DNA of 64,000 bases. Origin: DASXKD01 sp963762735 (GTDB lineage Bacteria; Actinomycetota; Actinomycetes; Streptosporangiales; Streptosporangiaceae). The notes beneath the pieces were generated by a model. That model made no database searches and had not been told where the DNA came from. It saw nothing but the letters and a program-made list of their open reading frames with translations. Where the stretch lies: the NCBI GenBank assembly GCA_963762735.1, contig CAVXMG010000021.1, positions 124,001 to 188,000 on the forward strand. The letters are read 5' to 3'. Both the position numbers and the translations under genes were made by a program. This document shows, one piece after another, positions 28,435-36,623 of this stretch; within the stretch, counting starts at the first letter, position 1, and each line of letters starts with the position of its first letter.

Positions 28435-29503
28435 CGTAACTCCTTCGTCGCAGGGCGGTGGCCAGCCGCACCGAGATGAGCCGGTCCAGTGCGATGGCCA
28501 CCAATAGCAGGAAGCCGGCGATCGCCTGGTCCCAGAACGGCGAGATGCCGAGCACGTACAGCGCCGAGTTGATCGTGTTGAGCAGGAGCGCGCCGATGGC
28601 CGCGCCCACCGCGCTGCCACTGCCACCGAAGATCGCCACCCCGCCCACCACGACCGCGGCGATCACCTGCAACTCGTAGCCGGTGCCGGCGGTGGAGTCG
28701 ATGGTCTGGTACTGCGCGGCCCAGAGCACCCCGGCCACCCCGGCAATAGCCCCGCTGACCGCAAACGCGGTGAACACCCGCCTGCCCGCCGGGACACCAG
28801 CCAGCCGGGCCGCCTCCGGGTTGGACCCGATCGCGTACAGGTCCCGGCCCGAGCGGAACGAGCGCAGGTAATACGCTCCCGCCCCGATCACCGCCGCGAC
28901 CGCGATGGCCAGGTACGGCACCCCGAACACGTTGGCCTTGGGGATCTGGATGAAGGCGTTCGGCAGGGTCTGCGCGACGACCTCGTTCCCGCCGACGATG
29001 AGGATGTCGATGCCGCGGATGATGTACAGGGTGGCGAGCGTGACGACCAGGCTGGGCACCTTCCCAAGCGAGACCATGAGGCCGTTGGCGGCGCCGCAGG
29101 CCAGGCCGATGCCGAGCCCGGCCAGGAACACCACCGGTATCGGGATGCCGTGGTGTGCGCCGAACAGGCTGGCCGACAGGTAGGCGGAAAGACCCAGCAC
29201 CGAGCCGATGGACAGGTCCACGTTCCGGCTGATCACCACCATCGTCTCGCCGAGCGCGAGCAGGGCGAACACGGTGGTGTTGGCCAGGATGAAGCCGATC
29301 TCCTGGGTTCCGACGAACCTCGGCTGGATGACCGCGGTGACCCCGACGAACATGGCCAGCACGACGACGATGCCGGACTCGCGGATCCGGAACACCCGCT
29401 CGGTGAGCCTGCGCGAGCTGACCTTGGCCTGCGGCCCCGGCGGCTCCCGTGCGGTGACGGTGGCGCTCATGCTCTGCCCCCCGCTCGCCTCCGGCTCGGT
29501 CAT
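28421..29503 (-). CDS. rhaP: Rhamnose ABC transporter permease 2
   Basis: 360 residues from ATG 29503, which overlaps the ATPase stop by 4 bases (ATGA). A 40-residue cytoplasmic N-terminus precedes the helices. It has the same RbsC-type signatures: ETMVVISRNVDLSIGSVLGL and VVVGGVAIFGGSGSAVGA. Two different permeases, not a homodimer, are the normal arrangement for RhaPQST importers. Confidence 0.93.
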   Translation of the reverse strand: MTEPEASGGQSMSATVTAREPPGPQAKVSSRRLTERVFRIRESGIVVVLAMFVGVTAVIQPRFVGTQEIGFILANTTVFALLALGETMVVISRNVDLSIGSVLGLSAYLSASLFGAHHGIPIPVVFLAGLGIGLACGAANGLMVSLGKVPSLVVTLATLYIIRGIDILIVGGNEVVAQTLPNAFIQIPKANVFGVPYLAIAVAAVIGAGAYYLRSFRSGRDLYAIGSNPEAARLAGVPAGRRVFTAFAVSGAIAGVAGVLWAAQYQTIDSTAGTGYELQVIAAVVVGGVAIFGGSGSAVGAAIGALLLNTINSALYVLGISPFWDQAIAGFLLLVAIALDRLISVRLATALRRRSYGAGT

Positions 29504-31039
29504 GATGGCTGCGCCTGCGCCTGGCCGGTAGCGGCGGCCATGATCTTCTCCTCGGAGGCGTCCTTATGGCGGTACTCGGCGGTCAGCCGCCCCTCGCGCA
29601 TGACCAGGATCCGGTCGCCGTTCTGCAGCACCTCCGGCAGCTCGGAGGAGATCATCAGGATTGCGACGCCGTCGGTGGCCAGCTGGGCCAGCAACTCGTG
29701 CACCTCGGCCTTGGTGGCGATGTCGATGCCCCGGGTCGGCTCGTCCACGATGAGTAGCGCCGGCTGGCGGCCGAGCCACTTGGCGAGCACGACCTTCTGC
29801 TGGTTGCCGCCGGACAGCCGGGACACCGGGTCGGTGAGCCTGCCGTATTTCAGCCGCAGCCGCTGTGCCCAGTCGGCGGCGAACGCGCGCTCCGCCGCGG
29901 AGCGGATGAGCCCGGCCCTGCGCAGCCGGCCCAGCGAGGCGAGGGCCATGTTCTGCTGTACGGACATCTCCATGACCAGGCCCTGCTGGCGCCGGTCCTC
30001 GGGGACGTAGCCGACACCCGCCGCCATGGCCGCCGCGGGCGACGCCTTGCGCAGCGGCCGCCCGGCGAGCGACACCCCGCCGGCGTCGTACCGGTCGATG
30101 CCGAAGATGGCCCGCGCCACCTCGCTGCGCCCGGAGCCGACCAGCCCGGCCAGCACGACGATCTCCCCGGCCCGCACCCGCAGCGAGACGTCGGTGAAAA
30201 CCCCCTCGCGGGTGAGCCGGTCGACCCTCAGGACCTCCGCCCCCGGCTCACCGCGGCCGGCGGCCGGGCGCTGCGTCAGCTGCCTGCCGACCATGGCGCG
30301 CACCAGGTCGTCAGCGGTCAGCCCGGCGAGCTCGCTGGTCAGCACGTGCCTGCCGTCGCGCATCACGGTGACCCGCTGGCAGATCTCGAAGACCTCCTCC
30401 AGCCGGTGCGAGATGAACAGCACCGCCGCGCCACCCGCGCGCAGGGCGCGCACCACCTCGAACAGCCTGGCAACCTCCACCGCGGACAGGGCGGCCGTCG
30501 GCTCGTCCATCACGATCGCCCGCGCGTCCAGGGACAGCGCCTTGGCGATCTCCACGATCTGCTGGTCCGCGATGGGCAGGCCGCGGCTGATCCGGCCAGG
30601 GTCGAGCCGGACGCCCAGGCGCTCGAACAGCGCCGCGGCCTGGCCGCGCATCAGCCGCCCGTCGATCCGTCGGCCCGGCCCGCAGCGGCTGGCGGCCCAT
30701 GAAGATGTTCTCCGCGACCGTGAGATCGGGAAAGAGGGTGGGCTCCTGATAGATGACGGCGATGCCGGCGTCCCTGGCGGCCGCCGGGCTGTGCAGGGTG
30801 ACCGGGGCGCCGCCGATGAGCAGCTCGCCCTCGTCCGGCTGGTACACCCCGGCGAGCATCTTCACCACGGTGGACTTGCCCGCCCCGTTCTCGCCGACCA
30901 GCGCGTGCGCCTCGCCCGCGTACAGGTCGGCGGACCCGTCCACCACGGCGTGCACCGCGCCGAACGACTTCGCCGCGTGCCGCAGCGACAGCACCGGCCC
31001 GGCCCGGCCCGCAGGGGCGTCCTCGGGGTTGCCCGGCAC
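29500..31039 (-). CDS. rhaT: Rhamnose ABC transporter ATPase (two ABC domains), one frame break
   Basis: GTG 31039 is chosen for AAGGAGG 4 bases upstream. Domain 1 has GENGAGKSTVVKMLAG, then VIYQEPTLFPDLTVAENIFMG, VMDEPTAALSAVEV and FISHRLEEVFEI. Domain 2 has the degenerate GLVGSGRSEVARAI, LSGGNQQKVVLAKWL and LLIVDEPTRGID, as in RbsA-type twin ATPases. The frame breaks near 30675, just after FMGRQPL(RAG). Removing one G from GGG restores QPLRAGRRIDGRLM. First gene of the minus-strand operon. Confidence 0.92.
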
Positions 31040-31058
31040 CCAGCCTCCTTGACCCGGA

Positions 31059-31070
31059 TGTAACGTTTCA
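31059..31070. promoter_or_regulatory. LacI-type operator-like site 1
   Basis: TGTAACGTTTCA, an imperfect palindrome around the ACGT/CG centre typical of LacI-family sites, 20 bases upstream of the transporter ATPase start. Confidence 0.55.
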
Positions 31071-31130
31071 AAGATGTGCAGAAGTGTCAGCCCGTATCGC
31101 TTGCGTGTCAATAGCTGTGCGGTGCGTAGT

Positions 31131-31142
31131 TGAATCGTTACA
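31131..31142. promoter_or_regulatory. LacI-type operator-like site 2
   Basis: TGAATCGTTACA, in reverse orientation nearly the same as site 1, midway in the divergent promoter region and 72 bases from it. Confidence 0.5.
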
Positions 31143-31183
31143 TCGGCGCTGGCCTGCCCGGCGGCGAAGAACGGACGGGCTGT

Positions 31184-31197
31184 TTGACACGTTCCAA
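31184..31197. promoter_or_regulatory. LacI-type operator-like site 3
   Basis: TTGACACGTTCCAA (TTGnnACGTnnCAA), 40 bases before the regulator start, suited to autoregulation. Confidence 0.45.
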
Positions 31198-31236
31198 ATG
31201 AGCGCCGCACACTTGCACCAAATTCGGGAGGGCAAC

Positions 31237-32274
31237 GTGGCAGCTGCGCCGGCCAGCATCAAGGAGGTCGCCGCGCACGCTGGCGTCTCCGTGGGGACCG
31301 TCTCCAACGTGCTGAACCGGCCCGACATCGTCGCCGAGCCCACCAGAAGCCGGGTCAGGGACTCCATCAAGCAGCTCGGCTTCATCAGGAACGAGTCGGC
31401 GCGCCAGCTGCGCGCCGGGCGCAGCCGCACCATCGGCCTGGTCGTGCTTGACGTGGCCAACCCGTTCTTCACCGACGTCGCGCGGGGCGTCGAGGACGAG
31501 GCCAGCGAATCCGGCCTGGCCGTGATCCTCTGCAACAGCGACGACCAGCAAGCAAAGGAAACGCACTACCTGGAACTGCTTGAAGAGCACCGGGTGCAGG
31601 GCATCCTGATCACCCCGGTGTCCGCCGACGACGAGCGCCTCGCCCGGCTGCAGCAGCGGGGTACCCCGGTGGTCCTGGTGGACAGCCGGTCGCCGGCCCG
31701 GGGCCAGTGCTCGGTCTCAGTGGACGACGTGCTCGGCGGTGAGCTGGCCGTGGCTCACCTGATCGAGGCCGGGCATACCCGGATCGCCTTCGTCGGCGGC
31801 CCGCTGAGCATCCGGCAGGTGGCCGACCGGCGGGAGGGCGCGGTCCGGGCGCTGGAACGGGCCGGGTCCAGCGCGGACGACCTGCACATGATCGTCACTC
31901 CGGCGCTGAACGTCGCCGCCGGGCAGCGCGGCGGCGCCGCCCTCGCGGAACTCCCCCCGGGGCAGCGGCCCACGGCGGTCTTCTGCGCCAACGACCTGCT
32001 CGCCCTGGGCCTGTTGCAGGAGATGACCGCCCAGCGGATCCGGGTGCCAGAGGACGTCTCACTGATCGGCTACGACGACATCGACTTCGCCGCCGCGGCC
32101 GCGGTCCCGCTGTCCTCGGTGCGCCAGCCCCGGCAACTGCTCGGCCGCACCGCCGCGCAGCTCCTGCTTGACGAGGCGCTCGGCGAGGAGGCGCACCAGC
32201 ATCGCCAGGTCGTGTTCGAGCCAGAACTGGTGCTCCGCCGCTCCAGCCAGGCCCGGGCGCGCGGCAGGAGCTGA
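31237..32274 (+). CDS. LacI-family transcriptional regulator of rhamnose/lactate genes
   Basis: GTG 31237 is chosen for GGGAGGG 4 bases upstream. 345 residues: the N-terminal LacI helix-turn-helix ASIKEVAAHAGVSVGTVSNVLNRPD comes first, then the hinge-type RNESARQLRAGRSRTIGLVV. The sugar-binding domain has VANPFFTDVARGVEDEA, RIAFVGGPLSIRQVADRREG and SLIGYDDIDFAAAAAVPLSSVRQP. The gene is divergent from the rhamnose transporter operon and ends 3 bases before lutA, so it probably represses both units. The inducer is unknown; L-rhamnose, rhamnulose or a phosphate of it is a natural guess. Confidence 0.93.
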   Translation: MAAAPASIKEVAAHAGVSVGTVSNVLNRPDIVAEPTRSRVRDSIKQLGFIRNESARQLRAGRSRTIGLVVLDVANPFFTDVARGVEDEASESGLAVILCNSDDQQAKETHYLELLEEHRVQGILITPVSADDERLARLQQRGTPVVLVDSRSPARGQCSVSVDDVLGGELAVAHLIEAGHTRIAFVGGPLSIRQVADRREGAVRALERAGSSADDLHMIVTPALNVAAGQRGGAALAELPPGQRPTAVFCANDLLALGLLQEMTAQRIRVPEDVSLIGYDDIDFAAAAAVPLSSVRQPRQLLGRTAAQLLLDEALGEEAHQHRQVVFEPELVLRRSSQARARGRS

Positions 32275-32277
32275 GCC

Positions 32278-33027
32278 GTGCGGATCGCGCTTTTCGTGAC
32301 CTGCCTGGCGGATGGCCTGTTCCCGCAGGTCGGCCAGGCGACCGTGCGGCTGCTCGAGCGGCTAGGCCACGAGGTGACGTTCCCGCAGGCCCAGACCTGC
32401 TGCGGGCAGATGCACACGAACACCGGGTACCTGCGCGAGGCGCTGCCGCTTGTGCGCCGGTACGTGGCGGTGTTCGAGGACAGTGAGGTGGTGGTCGTCC
32501 CGTCCGGCTCGTGCACCGGCTCGGTGCGGCACCAGCACGCGATGGTGGCGCGGCGGTTCGGGGACGAGGCGCTGGCCCGGCGCGCCGAGGCGGTCGCCGC
32601 GCGCACCTACGAGCTGTCCGAGCTGCTGGTCGACGTGCTCGGGGTCGAGGATGTCGGCGCCTACTACCCGCACCGGGTCACCTACCACCCGACCTGCCAC
32701 TCGCTGCGGCTGCTGCGGGTCGGCGACCGGCCGCTGCGGCTGCTGCGGCAGGTGGCGGGGATCGACCTGGTGGAGCTGCCGGATGCCGAGGTGTGCTGCG
32801 GGTTCGGCGGCACGTTCGCGGTCAAGAACGCGGCCGTGTCCACGGCCATGCTGGCGGACAAGATGCGGTCGGTGCTGGCCACCGGTGCCGAGGTGTGCAC
32901 CGCCGGGGACAGCTCCTGCCTGATGCACATCGGCGGCGGCCTGTCCCGGCTGAACGCCGGCACGGCCACCGTCCACCTGGCCGAAATCCTCGCGAGTACC
33001 CAGGGCGCCCGCGAGGGAGGCAGATGA
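32278..33027 (+). CDS. lutA: L-lactate utilization protein LutA (CCG-domain Fe-S protein)
   Basis: 249 residues from GTG 32278. Two CCG domains: QTCCGQMHTNTG near residue 40 and EVCCGFGGTFAVKN near residue 170, with the partner Cys in TYHPTCHSLRLL. These bind Fe-S clusters, as in glycolate-oxidase GlcF-type subunits. Together with LutB and LutC it oxidises L-lactate to pyruvate. It starts 3 bases after the LacI gene and ends in a 4-base ATGA overlap with lutB. Confidence 0.93.
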   Translation: MRIALFVTCLADGLFPQVGQATVRLLERLGHEVTFPQAQTCCGQMHTNTGYLREALPLVRRYVAVFEDSEVVVVPSGSCTGSVRHQHAMVARRFGDEALARRAEAVAARTYELSELLVDVLGVEDVGAYYPHRVTYHPTCHSLRLLRVGDRPLRLLRQVAGIDLVELPDAEVCCGFGGTFAVKNAAVSTAMLADKMRSVLATGAEVCTAGDSSCLMHIGGGLSRLNAGTATVHLAEILASTQGAREGGR

Positions 33028-34511
33028 AAGAGTTGAGCACGTTTTTGGGCATGCCATACGCCCCGCGCGGGGTCGGCCACCTGCGCGGCGAGGAGCCGTT
33101 CCCGGTGGCGGCCCGCGCGGCGCTGGCCGACACCCAGCTGCGGCGCAACCTCGGCAAGGCAACCAGGACGATCAGGGCCAAGCGGGCCGCGGTCGTGGCC
33201 GAGCTGCCGGACTGGGAGGAGCTGCGCGCCGCCGGCGAGGCGATCAAACAGCACACGCTCGCCCACCTGGATGCCTACCTGGAGCAGCTGGAAAGCCAGG
33301 TCACCGCGCACGGCGGTACCGTGCACTGGGCGCGGGACGCGAATGAGGCCAACCGCATCGTGACCGGCCTGGTCCGCGACACCGGGGCGGCCGAAGCGGT
33401 CAAGGTCAAGTCGATCGTCACCGACGAGATCGGGCTGAACGAGGCACTCGCCGCGGCCGGCATCACTGCCCACGAGACCGACCTGGCCGAGCTGATCGTC
33501 CAGCTCGGGCACGACCGGCCCTCGCACATCCTGGTGCCGGCCATCCACCGCAACCGGGCCGAGATCAGGGAGATCTTCCTGCGCGAGATGCCCGGCGTGG
33601 ACCCGGGGCTGACCGACACGCCGGCCGCGCTGACCGAGGCCGCCCGGCTGCACCTGCGCCGCAGGTTCCTGTCCGCGCGGGTCGGCATCAGCGGCGCGAA
33701 CTTCGCCATCGCCGAGACCGGGACACTGTGCGTGGTCGAATCCGAGGGCAACGGCCGGATGTGCCTGACCCTGCCGGACACGCTGATCACCGTGATGGGC
33801 ATCGAGAAGGTGATCCCGTCCTGGCGGGATCTGGAGGTGTTCCTCCAGTTGCTGCCGCGCTCGTCCACCGGGGAGCGGATGAACCCCTACACCTCGATGT
33901 GGACCGGGGTGACCCCAGGGGACGGCCCGCAGCGGTTTCACCTCGTGCTGCTGGACAACGGGCGGACGGCCGCGCTTGCCGACCCGGCCGGGCGCCCGGC
34001 GCTGCACTGCATCCGGTGTTCCGCGTGCCTGAACGTCTGCCCGGTGTACGAGCGCACCGGCGGGCACGCCTACGGCTCGGTGTACCCCGGCCCCATCGGT
34101 GCGGTGCTGTCGCCGCAGCTCACCGGGGTTGAGGACAACGCGTCGCTGCCGTACGCCTCCACACTGTGCGGTGCCTGCTACGACGTCTGCCCGGTCCGGA
34201 TCGACATCCCGTCGATCCTGGTCCACCTGCGGGCCAGGCACGTCGAGGAAGCCGCCCAGGCGCGGCGGGTGCCCAGCGCCGAGGCGGTAGCCATGGCGGC
34301 CGCGTCCTGGGTGATGGCCAGCCCGGCCAGGTACGCGGCGGCGCAGCGCGCCGGCCGGGCCGGCCGGGGCCTGCGCCGCGGCGGCCGGATCCGGCGGCTG
34401 CCCCCGCCGTTGTCGGCGTGGACCGCCGCACGGGACGCGCCCGCTCCCCCGGCCCGGACCTTCCGGGAATGGTGGGGGCAGGAGCACGGAGACCCCGATG
34501 CCCGGGGATGA
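33024..34511 (+). CDS. lutB: L-lactate utilization protein LutB (ferredoxin-domain Fe-S protein)
   Basis: 495 residues. The N-terminal two thirds is the LUD domain (AVKVKSIVTDEIGLNEALAA, ARVGISGANFAIAETGTLCVVESEG). The C-terminal part has two 4Fe-4S clusters: CIRCSACLNVCPVYERTGGHAYG and CGACYDVCPVRIDIP. An Arg/Pro-rich tail (about residues 440-495) is longer than I expect. The 14-base overlap with lutC and ATGA overlap with lutA make one translation unit. Confidence 0.93.
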   Translation: MKELSTFLGMPYAPRGVGHLRGEEPFPVAARAALADTQLRRNLGKATRTIRAKRAAVVAELPDWEELRAAGEAIKQHTLAHLDAYLEQLESQVTAHGGTVHWARDANEANRIVTGLVRDTGAAEAVKVKSIVTDEIGLNEALAAAGITAHETDLAELIVQLGHDRPSHILVPAIHRNRAEIREIFLREMPGVDPGLTDTPAALTEAARLHLRRRFLSARVGISGANFAIAETGTLCVVESEGNGRMCLTLPDTLITVMGIEKVIPSWRDLEVFLQLLPRSSTGERMNPYTSMWTGVTPGDGPQRFHLVLLDNGRTAALADPAGRPALHCIRCSACLNVCPVYERTGGHAYGSVYPGPIGAVLSPQLTGVEDNASLPYASTLCGACYDVCPVRIDIPSILVHLRARHVEEAAQARRVPSAEAVAMAAASWVMASPARYAAAQRAGRAGRGLRRGGRIRRLPPPLSAWTAARDAPAPPARTFREWWGQEHGDPDARG

Positions 34512-35133
34512 GGGGGCCCGGGCGGAGGTCCTTGCCCGCATCCGCGCCGCGCTGCGCGGCGGAGGCGGCGCTCCCGCCGGGATACCGCGCGGCTACCAGA
34601 CCGGTAACGGCATGGCCACCCCGGCACTGATCGAACTGCTCACCGAGCGGCTGCACGACTACGGCACCAGCGTCCGCCGCTGCCCGGCCGGCGGGGTGGC
34701 GCAGGCGGTACGCGAGGCGCTGGCCGAGCGCGGCGCACGCCGGGTCGTGCTGCCCCCTGGCCTCAGCCTGGACGCTGCCGGCCTGGACGGCGTGGAGTTC
34801 CTCGCCGACGGCGGGCTGTCCCCCGAGATGCTGGACGAAACCGACGGCGTGATCACCACCGCCGCCCTGGCCATCGCGGAGACCGGGACGATCGTCCTGG
34901 ACGGCGGCCCGGGCCAGGGGCGCCGTGCGCTGAGCCTGGTCCCCGACTACCACCTGTGCATCCTGCAGGCCAGCCAGATCGTCGGGACCGTCCCGCAGGC
35001 CCTGGAACGCCTGGAACCCGGCCGGCCCTGCACGTGGATCAGCGGGCCCTCGGCCACCAGCGACATCGAACTCGACCGCGTCCAGGGCGTGCACGGCCCG
35101 CGCACGCTCGAAGTCATCCTCGCCGGGACCTGA
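34498..35133 (+). CDS. lutC: L-lactate utilization protein LutC (LUD domain)
   Basis: 211 residues. RAEVLARIRAALRG at the start and DGVITTAALAIAETGTIVLDGG with ASQIVGTVPQALERL near the end are typical of LutC/YkgG. Last gene of lacI-lutABC. It completes conversion of L-lactate to pyruvate, which in this locus would take up the lactate made from rhamnose via lactaldehyde. A small CCAGCC-TCT-GGCTGG hairpin follows at 35140-35154. Confidence 0.92.
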   Translation: MPGDEGARAEVLARIRAALRGGGGAPAGIPRGYQTGNGMATPALIELLTERLHDYGTSVRRCPAGGVAQAVREALAERGARRVVLPPGLSLDAAGLDGVEFLADGGLSPEMLDETDGVITTAALAIAETGTIVLDGGPGQGRRALSLVPDYHLCILQASQIVGTVPQALERLEPGRPCTWISGPSATSDIELDRVQGVHGPRTLEVILAGT

Positions 35134-35171
35134 ACCGCGCCAGCCTCTGGCTGGAACGCCCGGGGCGCGCG

Positions 35172-35209
35172 CGCTCGTGTTTGGAACCGCGCACGCTCGT
35201 GTTTGGAAC
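35172..35209. repeat. Two direct copies of a 16-base sequence with 22-base period
   Basis: CGCTCGTGTTTGGAAC at 35172-35187 and 35194-35209, upstream of the membrane-protein gene at 35279. The spacing of two helical turns suggests tandem binding of a regulator; no more can be said. Confidence 0.6.
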
Positions 35210-35278
35210 GCAGTCTTAGGGTGAGGACAGCACGAAGGCTGCGGGAGCCGCGGCCATCCTGACGGAGGGCCAGAGACC

Positions 35279-35857
35279 ATGACAGTACCGATGTCGCCCA
35301 ATACCCCGGAAAGACGGCCATATGCCCAGGAACAGCCCGGCTACCCGCCGCGGCGGAGCCGGTCTAGGGTTGACGCCCGCCAATTGTGGTCCGGCGGGGT
35401 GGCGACCGCGGTGGTCGCCGGGCTGATAGCGCTGGTCGGCGTGCTGGTCTGCCGGTGGCTGTTCCACATCCCGATCCTCGCGCCGAAACGCTACGGCGCC
35501 TACGGCGACGCGCACACCACGACGCTGGTGCTCATCGCCGCGGCCGCGGCGCTGGTCGCGACGCTCCTGGCGCACCTGCTGCTGCTCAGCACGCCGCGGC
35601 CGATGGTCTTCTTCGGCTGGATCGTCGGCCTGATCACGGTGATCGTGGTGATCTTCCCGTTCCGTACCGAGGCGGCGCTCTCCCACAAGATCGCTACGGC
35701 GGCGCTGTACCTGATCATCGGCATCGCCATCGGCACCCTGATCGCCGGGGTCGGTGAGCGGGCGACGCGGATCCGCACGATGCCCGCCGAGCCAGGCGGC
35801 CAGAACTACCCGGGCCAGGGCTATCAGGGCCAGACCTACCAGGGCCGCGACTACTGA
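35279..35857 (+). CDS. DUF6069-like four-helix membrane protein
   Basis: 192 residues. A 35-residue Pro/Arg-rich cytoplasmic N-terminus is followed by four hydrophobic helices (VVAGLIALVGVLVCRWLF; TLVLIAAAAALVATLLAHLLLL; MVFFGWIVGLITVIVVIF; LYLIIGIAIGTLIAGV). A Tyr/Gln/Gly repeat tail (YPGQGYQGQTYQGRDY) closes it. The pattern fits actinobacterial DUF6069 proteins as I recall them. Function unknown. Preceded by a pair of direct repeats and followed by a hairpin. Confidence 0.8.
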   Translation: MTVPMSPNTPERRPYAQEQPGYPPRRSRSRVDARQLWSGGVATAVVAGLIALVGVLVCRWLFHIPILAPKRYGAYGDAHTTTLVLIAAAAALVATLLAHLLLLSTPRPMVFFGWIVGLITVIVVIFPFRTEAALSHKIATAALYLIIGIAIGTLIAGVGERATRIRTMPAEPGGQNYPGQGYQGQTYQGRDY

Positions 35858-35876
35858 GCTTTGCCGCGATAAAGCA

Positions 35877-35909
35877 CTGACCGGCGGCCCTTGCGGGCCC
35901 GCCGGTCAG
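35877..35909 (+). terminator. Hairpin terminator after the DUF6069-like gene
   Basis: Arms CTGACCGGCGG and complement, extended by GGCCC/GGGCC with a one-base bulge, 20 bases after the stop. Confidence 0.55.
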
Positions 35910-35959
35910 CAACGGGCTGGGCGCCGGCCAGGGCGGGCTGGCCGGCGGTCAGCGAGTGG

Positions 35960-36139
35960 TCAGCGGCGCTTCCGCCCTGACCACGTCCAGCCGGGCCCCC
36001 ACCCCGCGAGGTGCAAGGCAACCAAGGTCAATCCGATGAACAGCAGGCTGTTCGGGGAGATCGCCGCGTCGGTGGCGGTCCCGGTGAGGCGCAGGATGAA
36101 CGCGATGACGAAGATGACGGCCGCGATGACGGCAAGCAT
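35960..36139 (-). CDS. Small two-helix membrane protein
   Basis: 59 residues. ATG 36139 has GGAAGGAG 8 bases before it. The product is MLAVIAAVIFVIAFILRLTG, a short polar turn (TATDAAISPN), a second helix SLLFIGLTLVALHLAGW, and a basic end (SGRKRR). Such very short hydrophobic proteins are frequent in actinobacteria; function unknown. Same strand as, and 34 bases downstream of, the 36174 gene, so probably the second gene of a pair. Confidence 0.72.
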   Translation of the reverse strand: MLAVIAAVIFVIAFILRLTGTATDAAISPNSLLFIGLTLVALHLAGWGPGWTWSGRKRR

Positions 36140-36173
36140 CTGAGGGCTCCTTCCGTGGGACGCCGGGGAAAGC

Positions 36174-36371
36174 TCACTGGCTCGGCTGCGGGAGCTGGCA
36201 CGAGACCTTCGGGTTCACGCCGACGTAGTTCAGCGGGCCCGCCAGAATGGTCACGGCCACGGTCCCAGCGTGGGCGCAGTTCTCGTGCGAATCGCTGTAG
36301 TAGTTCCGCTGGCCAGCGGCAACCGCGCCAATGACCAGCCATATCAGAAGAAGGAACGCGCCGATACGCAT
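36174..36371 (-). CDS. Small secreted or membrane-anchored protein
   Basis: 65 residues; ATG 36371 is preceded by GGAGGT. One hydrophobic N-terminal helix (RIGAFLLLIWLVIGAVAAG) is either a signal peptide or an anchor. The outside part QRNYYSDSHENCAHAGTVAV has two Cys in the mature region (one here, one in NPKVSCQLPQ), which could form a disulfide. No family recognised. Divergent from the sigma-factor gene. Confidence 0.7.
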   Translation of the reverse strand: MRIGAFLLLIWLVIGAVAAGQRNYYSDSHENCAHAGTVAVTILAGPLNYVGVNPKVSCQLPQPSQ

Positions 36372-36417
36372 CGGTACCTCCGGTATCCGCAGTGCCATAG
36401 GTTGCGAAGGCTTGCGA

Positions 36418-36470
36418 GGCTTCGCTCGAAGCCCACAAGTACCTTGCGCGGCGGTTTTCAAACAAACCGC
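36418..36470. promoter_or_regulatory. Two inverted repeats in the divergent region before the sigma-factor gene
   Basis: GGCTTCG-CT-CGAAGCC (36418-36433) and GCGGTTT-n6-AAACCGC (36451-36470). They lie between the minus-strand small gene (start 36371) and the sigma-factor gene (start 36624) and may be control sites or transcript hairpins. The remaining 150 bases to the sigma gene show nothing I can name. Confidence 0.4.
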
Positions 36471-36623
36471 ATCGGCGCCAGCACTTATTTACGGCCGTCA
36501 GAAGGCCGCTGAGCTGGGCAGACAGCCCCCTATCACGAGCCCTGCGGCACCGGCCATGTTTAGACCCTGCCACAGCGGGCACGAACGGGACGTGCAGACC
36601 AGAAAAGCAGCAGGTGATCGCCA

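Noticed and set aside
35172..35209. ECF-type -35 elements (GGAAC)
   Set aside because: GGAAC occurs in both repeat copies, but no matching -10 CGTT or CGTC box lies at the right distance.
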